A stretch of 64,000 nucleotides of DNA. Origin: Rhododendron vialii. Lineage: Eukaryota > Streptophyta > Magnoliopsida > Ericales > Ericaceae. The position numbers and the translations under genes are program-made. The notes beneath the pieces were generated by a model, which saw only the letters and a list, made by a program, of their open reading frames with translations, did not search any database and was not told the origin of the DNA. The DNA is taken from positions 28,950,001-29,014,000 of the forward strand of contig NC_080568.1 of assembly GCF_030253575.1 (NCBI RefSeq), in the 5' to 3' direction. Shown piece by piece: positions 13,630 to 25,839 of this stretch. Every line of letters begins with the position of its first letter. The first letter of the stretch is position 1.

Positions 13630-14132
13630 CTTCATTAGGAAGGGTTTCTCGACAGCACGACATGATTTCCAAATAAACTGATCATATTTATTAGTCGATC
13701 CGACCATTCATCTCGAATGAACGATTCGGATTTAATTCAAACTCTACAAATCCAAGCATTTGACTGTTCGAATCAAAATTCAAACCGTTTATTATCGAGA
13801 TGGACGATCGGATCGATCGCATTACAATTTACACGTGTAGTGAGGGGTATTTTATTTTATTTTATACAATAGAAAAGTTCAAGATTATTGGATCCGGAAG
13901 TGGTTCCCACCAGTCATAATTCTTGTTTTCAGTTACCGGTGCGCCTCTGAAAACATCCAAACAGCCTTCGCCACCGGTGGACTCCCCCGTTGTCCCATGC
14001 ATAGCTGCGACACCCAAGTTCCCTTTTCAAATTCCCGTCGTTATCTCCTCTTCTTCTTCGAAACGGCAGAAAACGTTACCCAGTTCTTGAGCTGCGAAAA
14101 TCTCCCACTTCGCCTACTCTGCTGCGGGGTCT

Positions 14133-14208
14133 ATGGTGGATTTCGCGTGCGACTCATCCGGTTCCTCCTTGCTCTGCCTCCGTGCGCGCGCTCAAATCTC
14201 GTTCAAAG
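14133..14208 (+). CDS. Possible orphan first exon
   Basis: ATG at 14133 opens a frame coding for MVDFACDSSGSSLLCLRARA and ending at a donor-like AAAG|GTGCGC (14208). It lies in a locally GC-richer stretch (13940-14230) that resembles a 5' exon region. No downstream exon was recognised before the repeats at 14.6 kb. It could be a gene remnant or chance. Function unknown. Confidence 0.2.
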
Positions 14209-14623
14209 GTGCGCTTCTGAGACATTTTCGTGGGGTTTGATTGCGGGTTCGTTGTTTGGTTAAAAATTACTAAAATGCATGTCTTTGGTTATTGTTTTAG
14301 TTGAAGTTTTGTTGGTTGAGCGAGATTTGAACTTTGAACCCCTCTCGAATGCGCATCGGTGTACATAGTGCCTATCTACCAGCTGAAAAAAGAAAAAAAA
14401 AAAAAAAAGGCTCTAAGGGTTAAGTTTGGTAGATCGGTGGGTTTGCTTTCCACACAATTGACCAAGGTTCGATTTTTTGACCGTAAGAAAGTAATTTTTA
14501 GTGAATCTCCCGGAATGGATGGACTGCATTTGACCTGACGGAGAGGAAAATAGTCGAGGTGTGTAAGCTGGCTGGACACTCCATACCGGCTTGCTAATGG
14601 CTCACAATAGAAACTAGAGAATT

Positions 14624-14770
14624 GATAATGTCAAAACTATTTTTGTTAGTGTCAAAACTGTTTTTGTTGGTGTTAAAACTCTAATGCATAAAAGGCTTGT
14701 ACTACGTACAATGTATAAGACTTTTATGCATTGGAATTTTGACACAAACAAAAACGGTTTTGGCATTATC
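14624..14770. mobile_element. Small foldback MITE
   Basis: Left arm GATAATGTCAAAACTATTTT pairs with the right arm ending GGTTTTGGCATTATC; the inner arms (aatgcataaaag / cttttatgcatt) also pair. About 147 bp, non-coding. A diverged relative is suggested at 54370-54500 (aaaactgtttttgtta ... tgacaaaaataag). Confidence 0.55.
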
Positions 14771-14855
14771 ACTACCCTCGAAACTATTGTTTTTTGAACG
14801 GCAAATGCATACATGGTATCTAACTATCATTCTGACTTAAAAAAAATAAGAGTGT

Positions 14856-15062
14856 TGCTACAGGTATTTACATATACACACGAAAAGGGGTGCTCCGATC
14901 AAGCACCCTACACACCTCGGATGACGTTGATTCCCGCGTGGGGCCCCTCGGTTTTTTTTTTAGAATTTTTGGACGGCTCGGATCGGCCGTCCGGTGGCCG
15001 GAGACGGCCCGCCGGCGGCCGTCGGTCCGATTTTCGGTCCCCCAATTTCGGTACCTGTAGCA
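14856..15062. mobile_element. GC-rich MITE with TGCTACAGGTA ends
   Basis: Begins TGCTACAGGTA and ends TACCTGTAGCA, an 11-bp perfect inverted repeat. Inside is an unusually GC-rich core (14976-15030) with a hairpin GGACGGC...GCCGTCC. Base composition differs sharply from the neighbourhood. No coding capacity. Superfamily not assigned. Confidence 0.55.
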
Positions 15063-16077
15063 TTTTTGAAAAAATAAACTGTTGTCTTTTGTACGGGGAA
15101 ACGACCTTGTTGTAGCCGTTATGCAGTCCCAATTATTGTTAGTTGAGAATTTGTTGAGACATTTTTTATGGCTTGTTTTTAGGGATTTTGAAAAGGGATA
15201 CGTTGAGAGTTTTTTGAGAAGAACGGGTGCGGAGAGTTAGGGATTTTGATAAGGTGGTGTGTAGGGAAGTTTTTTTTCTTTCTTTTATTTATTTATTTGG
15301 AAAATGCATAAAGAAGTTAGGGTTTTGTTCAGAACTCTTAGAGTGAGGCCGAACATCACAACGTTCTCTTCAGGGGTTGGAGACCGGAGATAAGGCTTAG
15401 ATTTTTGGAAATTCGATTTCGAATTTTAGAAAAAAAATCAAGAGATAAAATCTGAAAACTCGATAATTTTACTTCGATTGACAATTCGGGAATCGGATTC
15501 CAATTTTGATCATTTGAAAATGAGATTTAGACATAACTTTGAAAATTTGAATTTTAGAAAATGGGTTACGATCTTGAATTTGAAGTTAGAAAATTTTGAA
15601 ATTTGATTCCGTTTCGGAGATATAATTTTGAAAAATTGGAAATTTGAAAATTCGATTCCGAACTTGAATAGACAATTTGGTAATTTTATTCCGGTTTTGA
15701 ACATTTAAAATTTAGAAAAGAAAATGTTGAATTTTCCTAGGGATGTGAAGCTGCCAAATATCCTTCCAACCCATTTTCGTAACATCTGCATGAATGGAGC
15801 TCTCTTCGTCTCTGCCCTGCGCTAAACCTTGCCGTTGCAACTCCAAAGAGGCCATGTGACCTGAATTAACAGAGTATTGCCCAGAATGCGTGAAGACATT
15901 AAGAATTAGAATTCCGAAAATTTTGGGACTTGAAAGATCTAGGGATAAATCTTGTTGCTGTGAATTTTTTTTGGCGTTGTAGATCGTGACATATTTATCC
16001 TGCTTTCTTTGCTGCTTCTTTTACTTTCTACGGAGTTTCTGAGCCTTTTTGTTGATTTGAACTGTTTCAATTTCAGG
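15063..16077. other. No gene recognised; low-complexity stretch
   Basis: 15400-15730 consists of degenerate short repeats of the type ttgaaatttgaaaattcga, which produce open frames without meaning. 15790-15900 contains a Cys-coding fragment (tattgcccagaatgcgtgaag) that could be an exon relic but cannot be assigned. Confidence 0.35.
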
Positions 16078-17453
16078 ATGGCTTCTCATCATCGGGGCAA
16101 GGAGGCTGCTGCGGGTCCTTCCCGATCTAAGCGCTCCCGTGTGCAGCCAGCGCATGAGGGGCCCTTTTTTGAGGGGGAAATGGCTGAGTCTGAGGACGAG
16201 GCCGCTGAGGCAGGATCTGGCTATTATGAGCAGTTTTCCTCTTCTGGCGATGGTAAGAGTCATAGGGGTTCTTTCACTGTAGAGAATTTGGCCGATATTC
16301 AGAGGTCTGTGCAGGATACTCCTATTCTTAGAAACCTATCCTCCCACCCATCCGTGTACTTGCGGGCTCAAAAGGTTCCTCCTCCTCTGCCATACAGGGG
16401 TGCTTGGTTCTTAGCTGTTACTGCTTGTCAGACTGCACGTGAGAGCTTGCGGATTTTTCTTGATGATCATGGGTTTAAAGATTTTTTAAGGATTTCTCCT
16501 TTTCGATCTAGACACTCTTTGGTTCAAGCATTGGCTGAGCGTTGGTTTAGTGAAACCAACACTTTTCATTTGGGGATTGTGAGTTGGGTGTGACGCCTTT
16601 GGATTGGGCAGCGGTAATGGGCATTAGGTTTGGGGGAGATCCTGTGAGGTGTCTTCCGAGTTCTGTCACTACTGCAGATGTGACGAGGGTTCTGGGTATA
16701 AGCAGCAATGTAATTAGAGAACACAGGTTTTCTGCTTCTGCCCTGAGAGGAGAGGACGGGCTTTTTCGGGAGGAGTGTTTTGGGGTGGTTCGGGACCAGC
16801 CACGTAGGAGGTTGCTCCTGTACCTCCAAGTTTCCTGCTTTTGTGCTACAACGGCTCTTGATTTTCCATTGATTATGTGAGCCTAGTGGATTTTCCCTGA
16901 CGGGAGTGTTATTGATTGGGGCTCGTTCACTTTTGGTACCTTCCTTCAGGCTATGTGACGTCGGGTCAGCGGCCCTTCTCCTTCTCAGCTGGGGTTTTGG
17001 CCTTTCCTTTTGTGGTGGTCTTTCGAGCATATGGACGTTGCCCGTCCAAGGGTTGAGAGAGGGATCGACACGTTTCCTTGAGCTCTGCGTTGGATCAGGC
17101 CTAGAGCTTGCGAATCCGACCTGTCAGACTTCGTGACATTGCGGACCCAACTCGAGGTGATTGAGGCGGATCATATCGACTGGTTGCCTTATGAAAATCT
17201 TGTTGAAGCGCGTAATTTGAGGGCAGAGTTAGTTCTGTCAAGGTCCCGGCGTCCCTTTTTTTATAACTCCTGGGAGCTATACATGGGAGAGCAATGCTGG
17301 CGGCAGTTGATGGGCAATTTTGCGATTCCAGTTGATACTCCGAGGGTTACATTTGGCCAGCGTGACAGTAGGTCAATCCCTCAACCTGAGAGTGCAGATA
17401 GACTTTTGAGGCCCGGGGATTATATGGATTTTGGTTTAAAGGAGTCTCGATAG
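16078..17453 (+). pseudogene. Decayed plant-mobile-domain (MAIN-like) gene
   Basis: The start MASHHRGKEAAAG (16078) leads into a disordered acidic region and then sequence resembling the plant mobile domain (aminotransferase-like PMD) found in MAIN proteins and in some Mutator- and Gypsy-type elements: LVQALAERWFSETNTFHL, then V-TPLDWAAVMGIRFGGDPV (from about 16585), then IEADHIDWLPYENL and FFYNSWELYMGEQCWRQLMG (17157-17310). The two halves are in different frames with the break near 16576-16590. Further stops or frame changes occur between 16878 and 17133, and after 17453. I infer a mobile-element gene or relic, not a working host gene. No terminal repeats were found. Confidence 0.6.
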
Positions 17454-18429
17454 GCAGGTTTACTTCTCTTGCTCGGGTGGTCGGGGGATGATCGGTCGGT
17501 GTCGAGCAGGCTAGGTACTTCCAGCTGTTTGGTGGAAACCCGGATATGGTGTCTGGGGACCTGTACAGGCAGGTTCTTGCGGAGAGGGATTATTACCGGG
17601 GGTGTCATGAGAGGGCGGGGCAGGCCGGACCCTCTTCGGAGTGTCGGTATCCGGGGGTATGTGATTTTCCTTGTGCTTTCTTTCCCTAAGTCCTCACCTT
17701 TTTTGTTTGGGTAAGGAAGTCCTCACCTTTTGATTTCGTCTTTGTGATAAAAATCTCTCGTACTTTCCAGGGTTGTACTTTTAACTTCTTCAATTTGAAT
17801 GCGGACGAGGACGAGGACCCCAGCTTTGTGTTCCCCGATGTTGGACCTGGGGACAACGATCGACTTGCCGCCCCATCTAGAGGGGCCGACTAGGACTGCT
17901 GGAGTTTTTGTGGTTATCGTTTGTTTGAGAGGAAGATATGACAGTAGGAGAACTACTTGTTTTGAACATGTAAATATTCTAGCATATAGACAGAGGTATG
18001 AGCTAAGGCACATAAAGCGCGGGTAGGTGCGAATGCAGGAGTGCGAGCGTAAAAGCATCTCTAAAAAACCTCCAAAACAACTAAAATTTGTGCGAGAATT
18101 GAGAGCGCGAGCGTAAGCCATATTGAAGAATTATGTGACGTAAGGGTACGAGTAACATTCAACCGGATTTCAAGCAAATAAGCCAGTTGGACGCCAAACC
18201 AAATGAGCCCGGATAACTTCTCCAGCAATTACACACTTCAGATCACAAAGCCAGAAAATTAAGCCGTCAAGGCAAAGCTAAAAAGAGACAACCACCACAC
18301 TTATTCCGTTAATTTCTCATTGCACACCATATACTTCCATCCACTGGGGGGAAAATGCACAGTTAATGAAGATTGCAAGTGTTCACTTTTCAAAATACAG
18401 AAAAACGTGCGTGTGTATCTGTATGCCGT
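17454..18429. other. Decayed continuation of the PMD region and RING gene 3' flank
   Basis: 17454-17700 has G-rich coding-like sequence that may be the tail of the PMD relic. 18000-18130 has short repeats of 'gcgagcgtaa'. 18130-18429 is the likely 3' UTR side of the minus-strand RING gene. No other gene recognised. Confidence 0.35.
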
Positions 18430-21013
18430 TCAGGGCATGAGTACTTGTACACTTGCAGTCTTCATGCCCTGACATACGGGGCAAACATCAACAACCCCTT
18501 CGCAATCCTCACAAAGACATAGATGTCTACAAGGCATCAACAAGAAACGGACTTCTTTACCCTTGCAAGCCCTACACTTCAGCTGCTGTTGCTGGTTTCC
18601 GAAATTCTTGCCACTGTAAGAAGCAGCACCATCAACCTCGCTGTCCCCCCATCCTTCCCTTGCTGGGACCCCACCTTGCGCAACGACCTGCTGGATATTG
18701 CTCTTCAGGGCGTTGACTACAGACTCGCTATATTTGGCTCGGCATTGCCAGGCATTGGTTTCCATGGAGAATTGCTTTATTCTCTCCGTTAGTTCTTTGT
18801 TCTTGCGGTTCATGTCGTCTATTTCGAGTTGTTTCTCGTGTAACTTTTTGCCAAGTTCTTTATCTAAGGCATTTAGTAAAGAAACCGTCTGTTTCTGCTT
18901 CAACTCTCTTATACCCTTCATAATGTTTGCTTCCTGTTCGACAAAGACACTAACACTGTAAAAGTACCACTTTCATACAAATAAAGCATATAAAGTTTCA
19001 CATTCAAAACAATTGTCGAATGGAAAAACTAGAAAACCCACGCACCAATCTGTTGTTTAAAATCAACTCTCCGTTATACGATCAAAACTATTACCATAGA
19101 GAAATTTGTTCATTCTTAACCAAACTTTATGAAACAAGAGAGTAGAGCTTAGGACCGGATTTACTTTGCAAAACACGAGGCACAAGGAAAAGAACATTTC
19201 AGAGGGTTGCGCAATCACTGGACTGACTTTTGGAGCAAAACTGTGCTACCTCTTTCTTCTAAGTTTCTAACACAAGCAACTACAAGCCAGTCTAATGCAC
19301 TCTTCTTATTACTGTTCCAAGAACAAAATATTTCTGAAGCTTTCTGTATTCATTTCCTAACTCAGAAATGGCTTCCAGGCAATGATTAAAGTGCATACCA
19401 GAAGGTCCAAACTCTAGTTTAATGGTGACAAGAAATGTCCCTCCGAAATATGACCCAGTTAGAAATGAGAAACAAATCCAACCATACAATAACAACTACC
19501 ATCAATTGAGTTTTGGGGAAGTTATAAATGTACATAATCACTTGCAGAAGGATATGGACATGAAACATAGTCCTCAGTAATTAAAATCAAGACAGTACAC
19601 TCCCAGGTGAAATAGAATGGTAGTCGTGGTGGATATGTAACAAGATGACACAAGTGTTTGAAAACAGTTTACCTGAAGTCTGATATAATGATCCATTTCT
19701 TCTCCTTGCCGATCAATCTCAATTTTGAGATTATCACTGAGGGAAACGATACCAGGAAGGAAAGCTTTCATGCCTTCGCTGGCGGAAGTCACCGAAGAAT
19801 TGCGTTCGTCGTCCTCATATGAAAGTCTCAGCCCCGTTGAAACAGGATTTTGGTTCAAAATTCTTCCAGAAAGGCCAGTTTCATATTGGAAAAAATTATT
19901 GCTTGTGGATATCTGAAACTTTTGCGGTCCAGAAGCAGGTTCTGTTTCTCTGCCTCTTTTAATAGGTCGGTTTGTGGCTGTTGCATGCTTATTGCCCATG
20001 TAGTTCAAGGGATCAACACCACAAGCAACTGGGACTGCAGGATAATTGCAAAAGCAAAAATGAAAATGCTTTTGAGATAAAATGTATGAGCCCCATCGAT
20101 AAAACTCTTCACGATCAAGAAAAATGCAGAAATGACCAATGGAATCAGTGAAGGAAGAAAGGAACGGGGGGAATCTAGGTGGGAATCTAAGTAATCAAAT
20201 ATAGGTTGCAAAAAATTCGGGAAAGTCTATATTGAAAGCAGCAAGTGCTTCTACTATCCCTAATATCTTACGGGGATGAGGTTCTTTTCCGTTCTCATAA
20301 CCATCCTCAACTACTTGTATAGAACAAGATACACAGACAACGTGATATACTAAGTTATCCAATCTTAAACTGTTCTAGAAACATGGGGTTTTGACTTACT
20401 CATATTCGTATAGCAATGAATCTTGACCACATTGCTATAATCACGTCATCGCAAGACTCGTAATTATAAGCCAAGTTGCAATTCTACATCAAAACTCACA
20501 AATCATAACTAGTTAACTTGCAAGAGGAATTAATGACTTAAAAAATGACGAGACAAACATGGACTGTGGGGTTCATATTCCTCCTGATTTAGAGGTCCAG
20601 CACAGCTACCTATGAGAGGCAAGCCACAAAGCTCTAAGACAAGTTATTATGAAAGAAATAGAGAGGCTTGTAAGCAAAAACCAATAATATAAAGCCCCTT
20701 AATGCAAATTGTGTATGTCACAATGCGCCCCAGCCTAATAAAATGCCTTAACAAGGGTACGATAACTATGTTTCACTAGCTAGTGGCACGCATGGCAAGC
20801 GCATTAGACCTATTCACTGAGTTAAATATAGTGACAATTTAACACATTAAGATCCCAGTAAAATCCTACAAACAATCCGGTTTTTAGTCGGTTGGAAAAC
20901 TCACCATCTCCAAATAACTGCAGCTGAGGCAATGCATTACCACCATATTGGAAGCCCTCTTGCTCAAGGAAAACAGGAAGCAAGGGATTCCTGTTATCAC
21001 TCCCCCCAAACAT
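18430..21013 (-). CDS. BOI/BRG-type RING E3 ubiquitin ligase
   Basis: Likely a RING E3 ubiquitin ligase of the plant BOI-related (S-ribonuclease-binding-like) group; known members restrain stress and defence cell death and gibberellin signalling. Three coding exons with matching phases (21013-20905, 20034-19673, 18933-18430) give 324 aa, normal for the group. The N-terminus MFGGSDNRNPLLPVF and the block VDPLNYMGNKHATATNRPIK are typical. DNLKIEIDRQGEEMDHYIRL precedes a charged coiled coil (about 166-215). The C-terminal C3HC4 RING starts at Cys277: CRAC, 11 residues, C-R-H, then CEDC and CPVC, ending MKTASVQVLMP. All metal ligands are present. Start chosen because MFGG is the family start and lies 5 nt after an acceptor (CAG, 21020-21018), implying a leader intron. 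Closest type is BRG1 or BRG3; orthology is unresolved. Confidence 0.93.
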
Positions 21014-21929
21014 ATTCCTGATAGCATAATTCCAACAAATTAGCCATTGCAAGACACAAAACTCAAAAAATTCAACTGGAAAACAAAACCTGATCAAGGA
21101 CATTCAGAAAAATAAAACAACAGAATAATGGGCTTCAAACCCCAATGCTGCTAAAGAATGTCTTACACAGGGCAAATCTTTAGCCACATACGCAACAAAA
21201 CTATATCCAAAGTCTCATCAGTTTCATATTTGCATAATAATGAACTACATTAAGAAAAATTCTACTCCGGTTTAATAGAAGGTGTGGGTGCGATGGGAGT
21301 CAAAAACGGCAAATCATACATCGCCCAATAGGAGTATACTGCTTGTTACAAGCAAACAATAAATCTTACACGCTTATCCAACAAGACCAATAAGGGCATG
21401 TAAAAGAACATTAAGAAAAATCATAAAAATGGTATAAAGAGACCATAGATTTCCTGAATCAAACCATTACAATATATTTCAAACCCCAGAAAAAAATTCT
21501 TCCCAAAAAAGAAAAACCGGAGATTCATACTACTAATTTGAAAATCTTTCCCGGAACTAAAACAAACCAATTTCATTTCAAAACCCAGAAGTAAATTCCC
21601 CCAACAAAAAGACAAATTCATAATCGTTGAAGATCTTTCCTACAGAAACTATGACCAAACACATCTCAAAACCCAGAAAGAAAATCTCTCTCAAAATGGG
21701 AACAAACCTGGTATTGATACTAAAACCATGACTAAACTAATTTCAAAACCCAGAAACAATTTCTCACAAAAATGGAAAAAACCTGAGATCAATACTATTT
21801 CCAAGATCGCCAAACCACCACATGTCCACACAGAGCTAGAGAAAGAGGCGGTTTTAGCAATCCCCTAACAATACGTCAATATCGACAAAAGATACATACA
21901 TAAATATGTTTGAATCGGAAATGGGTTAC

Positions 21930-22010
21930 CTCGAAATGCTCGGATTGCGACAGAGAGAGAGAGAGAATAGGAGCGGTTGAGGAGGGTTCAGATGTGCGGC
22001 ATAAGAATAG
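21930..22010 (-). promoter_or_regulatory. Leader exon of the RING gene
   Basis: A donor site (GAG|GTAACC, exon end at 21930) lies about 0.9 kb upstream of the acceptor before the MFGG start. The sequence just upstream on the minus strand is a TC-run leader (GA-run 21951-21964 on the plus strand), as in many plant 5' UTRs. The pairing is inferred; the transcription start is not visible. Confidence 0.4.
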
Positions 22011-22019
22011 TAATTGTGG

Positions 22020-22814
22020 TTAAGGTTGGTGGATGGGGTGGTGGTGTGGTTGGAGGGGTTTGGGTGAAGAAAGTGGATTCCCGTTTGTTGGGGTTAGAGG
22101 AGTATTAGGAGCTGGAATTGGATCATTTGGGGAAGAAGAAATCTTCCTCATCATCGCTCCCGTCTGCCTCTCTGTCTGTCTGTTTGGCAGCTTTCTTTTC
22201 GTTTTCCCACCAGTCATAATTCTGTTTTTTTATACTAGTATTTCAGTTATCGATGTGCCATTGAAGATAGATTATTCAGTGTTCCTGGAACACCGTGCTT
22301 TACGCTGGCTCGGATTTTCAGAGAGAAAGAGAAGAGAGAATGTTTTAATCTGGACCGTCCAATACACTTTTGGACGGCTAATTTCAGATTTTCTAGTACC
22401 CACCCGACACTAGAAAATTTCTCCTTTCCAGAACACATTACACTGGGAATCCATATACTTATGCTCGGGTCCTGCAGAATTTTGTGGTTGAGGAGATGGA
22501 TAAATTTTCGCCATTGAAATGACCCAAATAGCCTAGGTTTTGTTTGGAAGTTGGAGAAACATGGAGGGAAAATAATTGAGGAGAGTCGAAGAAGGAGAGG
22601 AAAAGAAAAATTAATACAGTATGGAAGAAGAAAAATTATTAAGGGGGCGTTTGGAAGTATGTATTTTTTTGAGAGTACGAATTTCGGATTGTCAATTATA
22701 ATTCTTGTATGATAAAATCATACCGAAATAACAGGGAGGAGGGGTCAACATACATACGTTCATAACTTAAAAAGAAAATTACCAGTAGAAATTTATGGAG
22801 GTTTCAAGAATAGA
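22020..22814. other. Promoter side of the RING gene; no other gene
   Basis: Purine-rich in its first 150 bp. 22206-22230 repeats the string ccaccagtcataattct found at 13909-13925. No coding region is supported. Confidence 0.35.
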
Positions 22815-25130
22815 TTTTGATATATGTTGTTGACCTTTTTACCGTCGCCTAGGATTGGTTAATAGCATTCGTTATAAATGCATCTAATCCTTTTAGGAAA
22901 ATTTGTTTGGCCTATAACACTTTTGTTAAAGTTTTTTATTTAAAAATTGTATACTCAAGTTGCTTCACCTAAATATAAAGTCCCATTTAATCGCAAGTCC
23001 GAAAATTTAGCCAAAGAAATTACTATCACATTCCATCTATCTCTATATTATAGTACCAAGCAAAATACAAGAGTATTTTTGATAAATTGAAAATTAAAAT
23101 AAGAAAAACTAAACATCAAACTCACTATATAGGGGGAATATATATATGCATGAGGGATAAGGGAAAGACAAATGGTGAGGATGATTTTGTCTTTTCCTTA
23201 TATGGTTGGAGAACGTGGGACACTCACATGAGACATATGAAGTTGATTTTCGTGTTCGAACCGGCTCTAGGAGAGGATAAGGAGGCGCCTGCTTCGGGCC
23301 CCAACCCAAACTCGAAAAAGAGGCCCAAATTTTGGCGGAACATGTATTGAGCGTAATTATTTTTATTATGTATTGAGCGTAATTATTTTTATTACTAGAT
23401 CCCAACAAAGCAAAATGGCCCAATTCTTGTTAGTATGTATTGCATTTCAATTTTTGGACATAAACGAAGACGCAAACTTGTTGCCCATTCCATACAGGTG
23501 GAAGAGCATGCTCGGTTTTTTTCCCGCATTTCATGTTGGATAGGAGCAAATTAGGGTTCATGATTTGAAGAAACTTGAATCATCGAATAAAATATACAGT
23601 AGATAAAGAAGATATAATAGTGATCTACATACTAAAATTTCGCCTTAAATTGGGTACTATAAGAATGGATATATCAAATTGAGCCCGATCGATGAAATTC
23701 AAATCGCCGATCGATGCAATTCAAATCGATGGGGTACCGACGGGTACGCGGGACCCACTCTGGATCCCGCATGGATAATCCAAGCCGTTCAATAATTTTT
23801 AGTTTAAAAAAAATGAGTAGGCGGAGAAAAATCAACTCAATCCGATATGTGTAGGAGCTTGATCCAATCTTCTATTTTTTCATTCAAATTTTAGGTGCAA
23901 GACCCGAAATGGACCCTGCATGCCTGTCGGTATCCCATCGGTATCAATTTCATCGGTCCCCTTTGGATTAACGTATCAAATCATACATAACAAACAGGGG
24001 TACTATCACGGGTGGAGACTAACCAAGGAAAAAGGGGGAAAAAAAAAAATATCCCACTTGTTAGAATGAATAAGTTTTGGAGTTTTGTATTTGTAGCTTT
24101 TTAAGGTTAATTTAGCTCTAATTTTTTGAACGAAAGATGTTTTTTTTATTTGAACGGAAAGTGTATGAAGTACCTCAAATTTGTATTTTTCCTTGGCCCC
24201 CAACAAATTAGAGCTAGCCATGTTCGTGTTATTGCTCTAGCCGTTAGGTTTGGAAATAGATTCCGAGAATATTCATTCTAATATTAACATCCGAACGCTC
24301 AAAATGTAAAAAAGAAGCTCCCAAACACTACGTAATAGTTTCACTAGTAAAATATTAACAATAGCGAGATACGTGCCATAAAGAACCTTATTAGAATTTT
24401 GACAGGAGTAAAAGGAAAAGTAAAAGGAAAAGTCTATTAATACTTTCATTCTTATGGAGTAACATATTTATGTGCATGCCACTCTCAAATAAGTTCATTT
24501 TTCTGATAACTCCAAGTGTCCGGCCAACTTACCCGAATTTTGGGAACATATCCTGATATCCACAACAGCAAGACAAGATAATCAAGTAAAATTATTTTCT
24601 CTCTCCCCTCCCCCTCCAAATATTCCAACCTTTTCTTTGCCTTTCACTCTTTGTCCACAGTTAGTAGAAACAAACGAGAGGACTAGAACCTTTTCTTGCC
24701 CTTCCTCTTTCTCTCTCTATCATTATAGTTAGAAACATTGGAATGTCCAAACAAAGAGGTAAAACAAGTACTAATTTGCAACTGTAAGTTAAGGAGTAAA
24801 AAAATAGAAGGAAACAAGAACGGTGAATGCTCAATTTTAACTATTTATGACTGTACATCAAATAGGCATACATGTACTATAAAAGGTGGAGTACCAAACA
24901 TGGAGTAATATAATACGGCAAGTCAAAAAACCAGAAATTCTATGTTGAAATAAACTAGTCAATTTAAGCGAAGCTTTGTCTTCTTCGATAGGCAGATATG
25001 TTTGTTTGCATGAGAGACTTGTTCACAGTGGGACAAAAGTTTTGGAAGGGATTCAAGGGAGGAAGCAAATAGGATAGAGAAAAATACACACTTCGGAATC
25101 ACAATCCACCGCGTTTCCGAGAAAAAAGCA

Positions 25131-25741
25131 TTAGAGGGGGGAGAGAGCTCGAGGGGGATTGCAGATGAGAATAGCTAGCAAGGAAATCACATAGATGATC
25201 CATGAGATGATCCTGAGGCAAAGGGGAAATGATATGGTAACAGCGAAGAAGAAAGCCGTAACCCCGAAGAGTACTCCAAGATTGTTGAGCATGTGGGCTG
25301 CATAGGGTTGCTTCGGGGCTATGTATTTAGCTACGAAGATGGAGGCAAATGCAAGCACAACCATTAAGTAGAGGGAGTGAAAGTATAGGGGGTGAATGGT
25401 GTGTTTTTGGAGTGATTGGGCGGCGATCTCAGTTGCGCACGCCAAGCAAAAGGCTACGACTAGTTTCGGAAAATCGAGGTTGTCCTGGTGCTGTTGCTGC
25501 TGACCATTTGGTTGTTGAATTGGTAGTACCAAGTCAGAGGGCTCGTTTTGGGGCTCAAGCAGCAGAGCATTTGGTAGCGGTAATGGTTGTTGAATTGGTA
25601 GTGCCAAGTCATGAGGGGGCTGGTTTGGGGCTCCATGGGAGAATTTGGAAGAGTTGGAGTGGGAGGCTGTCTCTGCAAGAATTGCGCCAGTCTCTGCAAG
25701 AATTGCGGCAATGGTTTTTTCAAAGGGGGCATGGTTTCCAT
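25131..25741 (-). pseudogene. Four-helix Pro/Gln-rich membrane protein, copy A, frameshifted
   Basis: Paralogue of the genes at 36688-37293 and 62843-63373. It starts METMPPLKK (25741). The frame is lost in the C/A run at about 25624-25632, where copy C has one more C and copy B one more A. After that point the rest reads cleanly in a second frame, with the proline modules, a Gln/His run, four hydrophobic segments (VVAFCLACATEIAAQSL, MVVLAFASIFVAKYI, FGVTAFFFAVTISFPLCL, IISWIIYVISLLAILIC) and a stop at 25131. An in-frame duplication (QFLQRLAQFLQR) is unique to this copy. It is a recent pseudogene, or a single base miscalled in a homopolymer. Function of the family unknown. Confidence 0.7.
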
Positions 25742-25802
25742 TCCAAACACCAAGAAGGATATATTGGCGAAATTTTTGACATCTATTGCTGTTTCTATGG
25801 GC

Positions 25803-25811
25803 TATATATAC
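25803..25811 (-). promoter_or_regulatory. TATA box of copy A
   Basis: TATATATAG on the minus strand, about 65 bp upstream of METM. The leader string atattggcgaaattt between TATA and ATG is shared by all copies. Confidence 0.6.
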
Positions 25812-25839
25812 AGGTATATGACGTCAGACATCTAGACTT

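Larger units (their letters stand above)
22815..25820. repeat. Segmental duplication block, copy A
   Basis: Shares long collinear sequence with 59020-63465 (copy C) and, from about 23195, with 35478-37340 (copy B). Landmarks in order: tgttgacctttttaccgt..., gttcgaaccggctctagg (23256), gtattgagcgtaattatt (23343), caacaaattagagctagcc (24201), tatggagtaacatattta (24453), then the four-helix gene. Copy B lacks about 0.5 kb present in A and C (about 23640-24185). The block ends near the TATA box of the four-helix gene. Confidence 0.85.

Noticed and set aside
14976-15030. GC-rich hairpin as a terminator or RNA gene
   Set aside because: It is the core of a MITE bounded by TGCTACAGGTA inverted repeats; no RNA family is recognised.
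18453-18961. Plus-strand ORFs of 87-89 codons over the RING exon
   Set aside because: They are antisense to the C3HC4 RING exon, whose minus-strand frame carries all metal ligands and joins two upstream exons.
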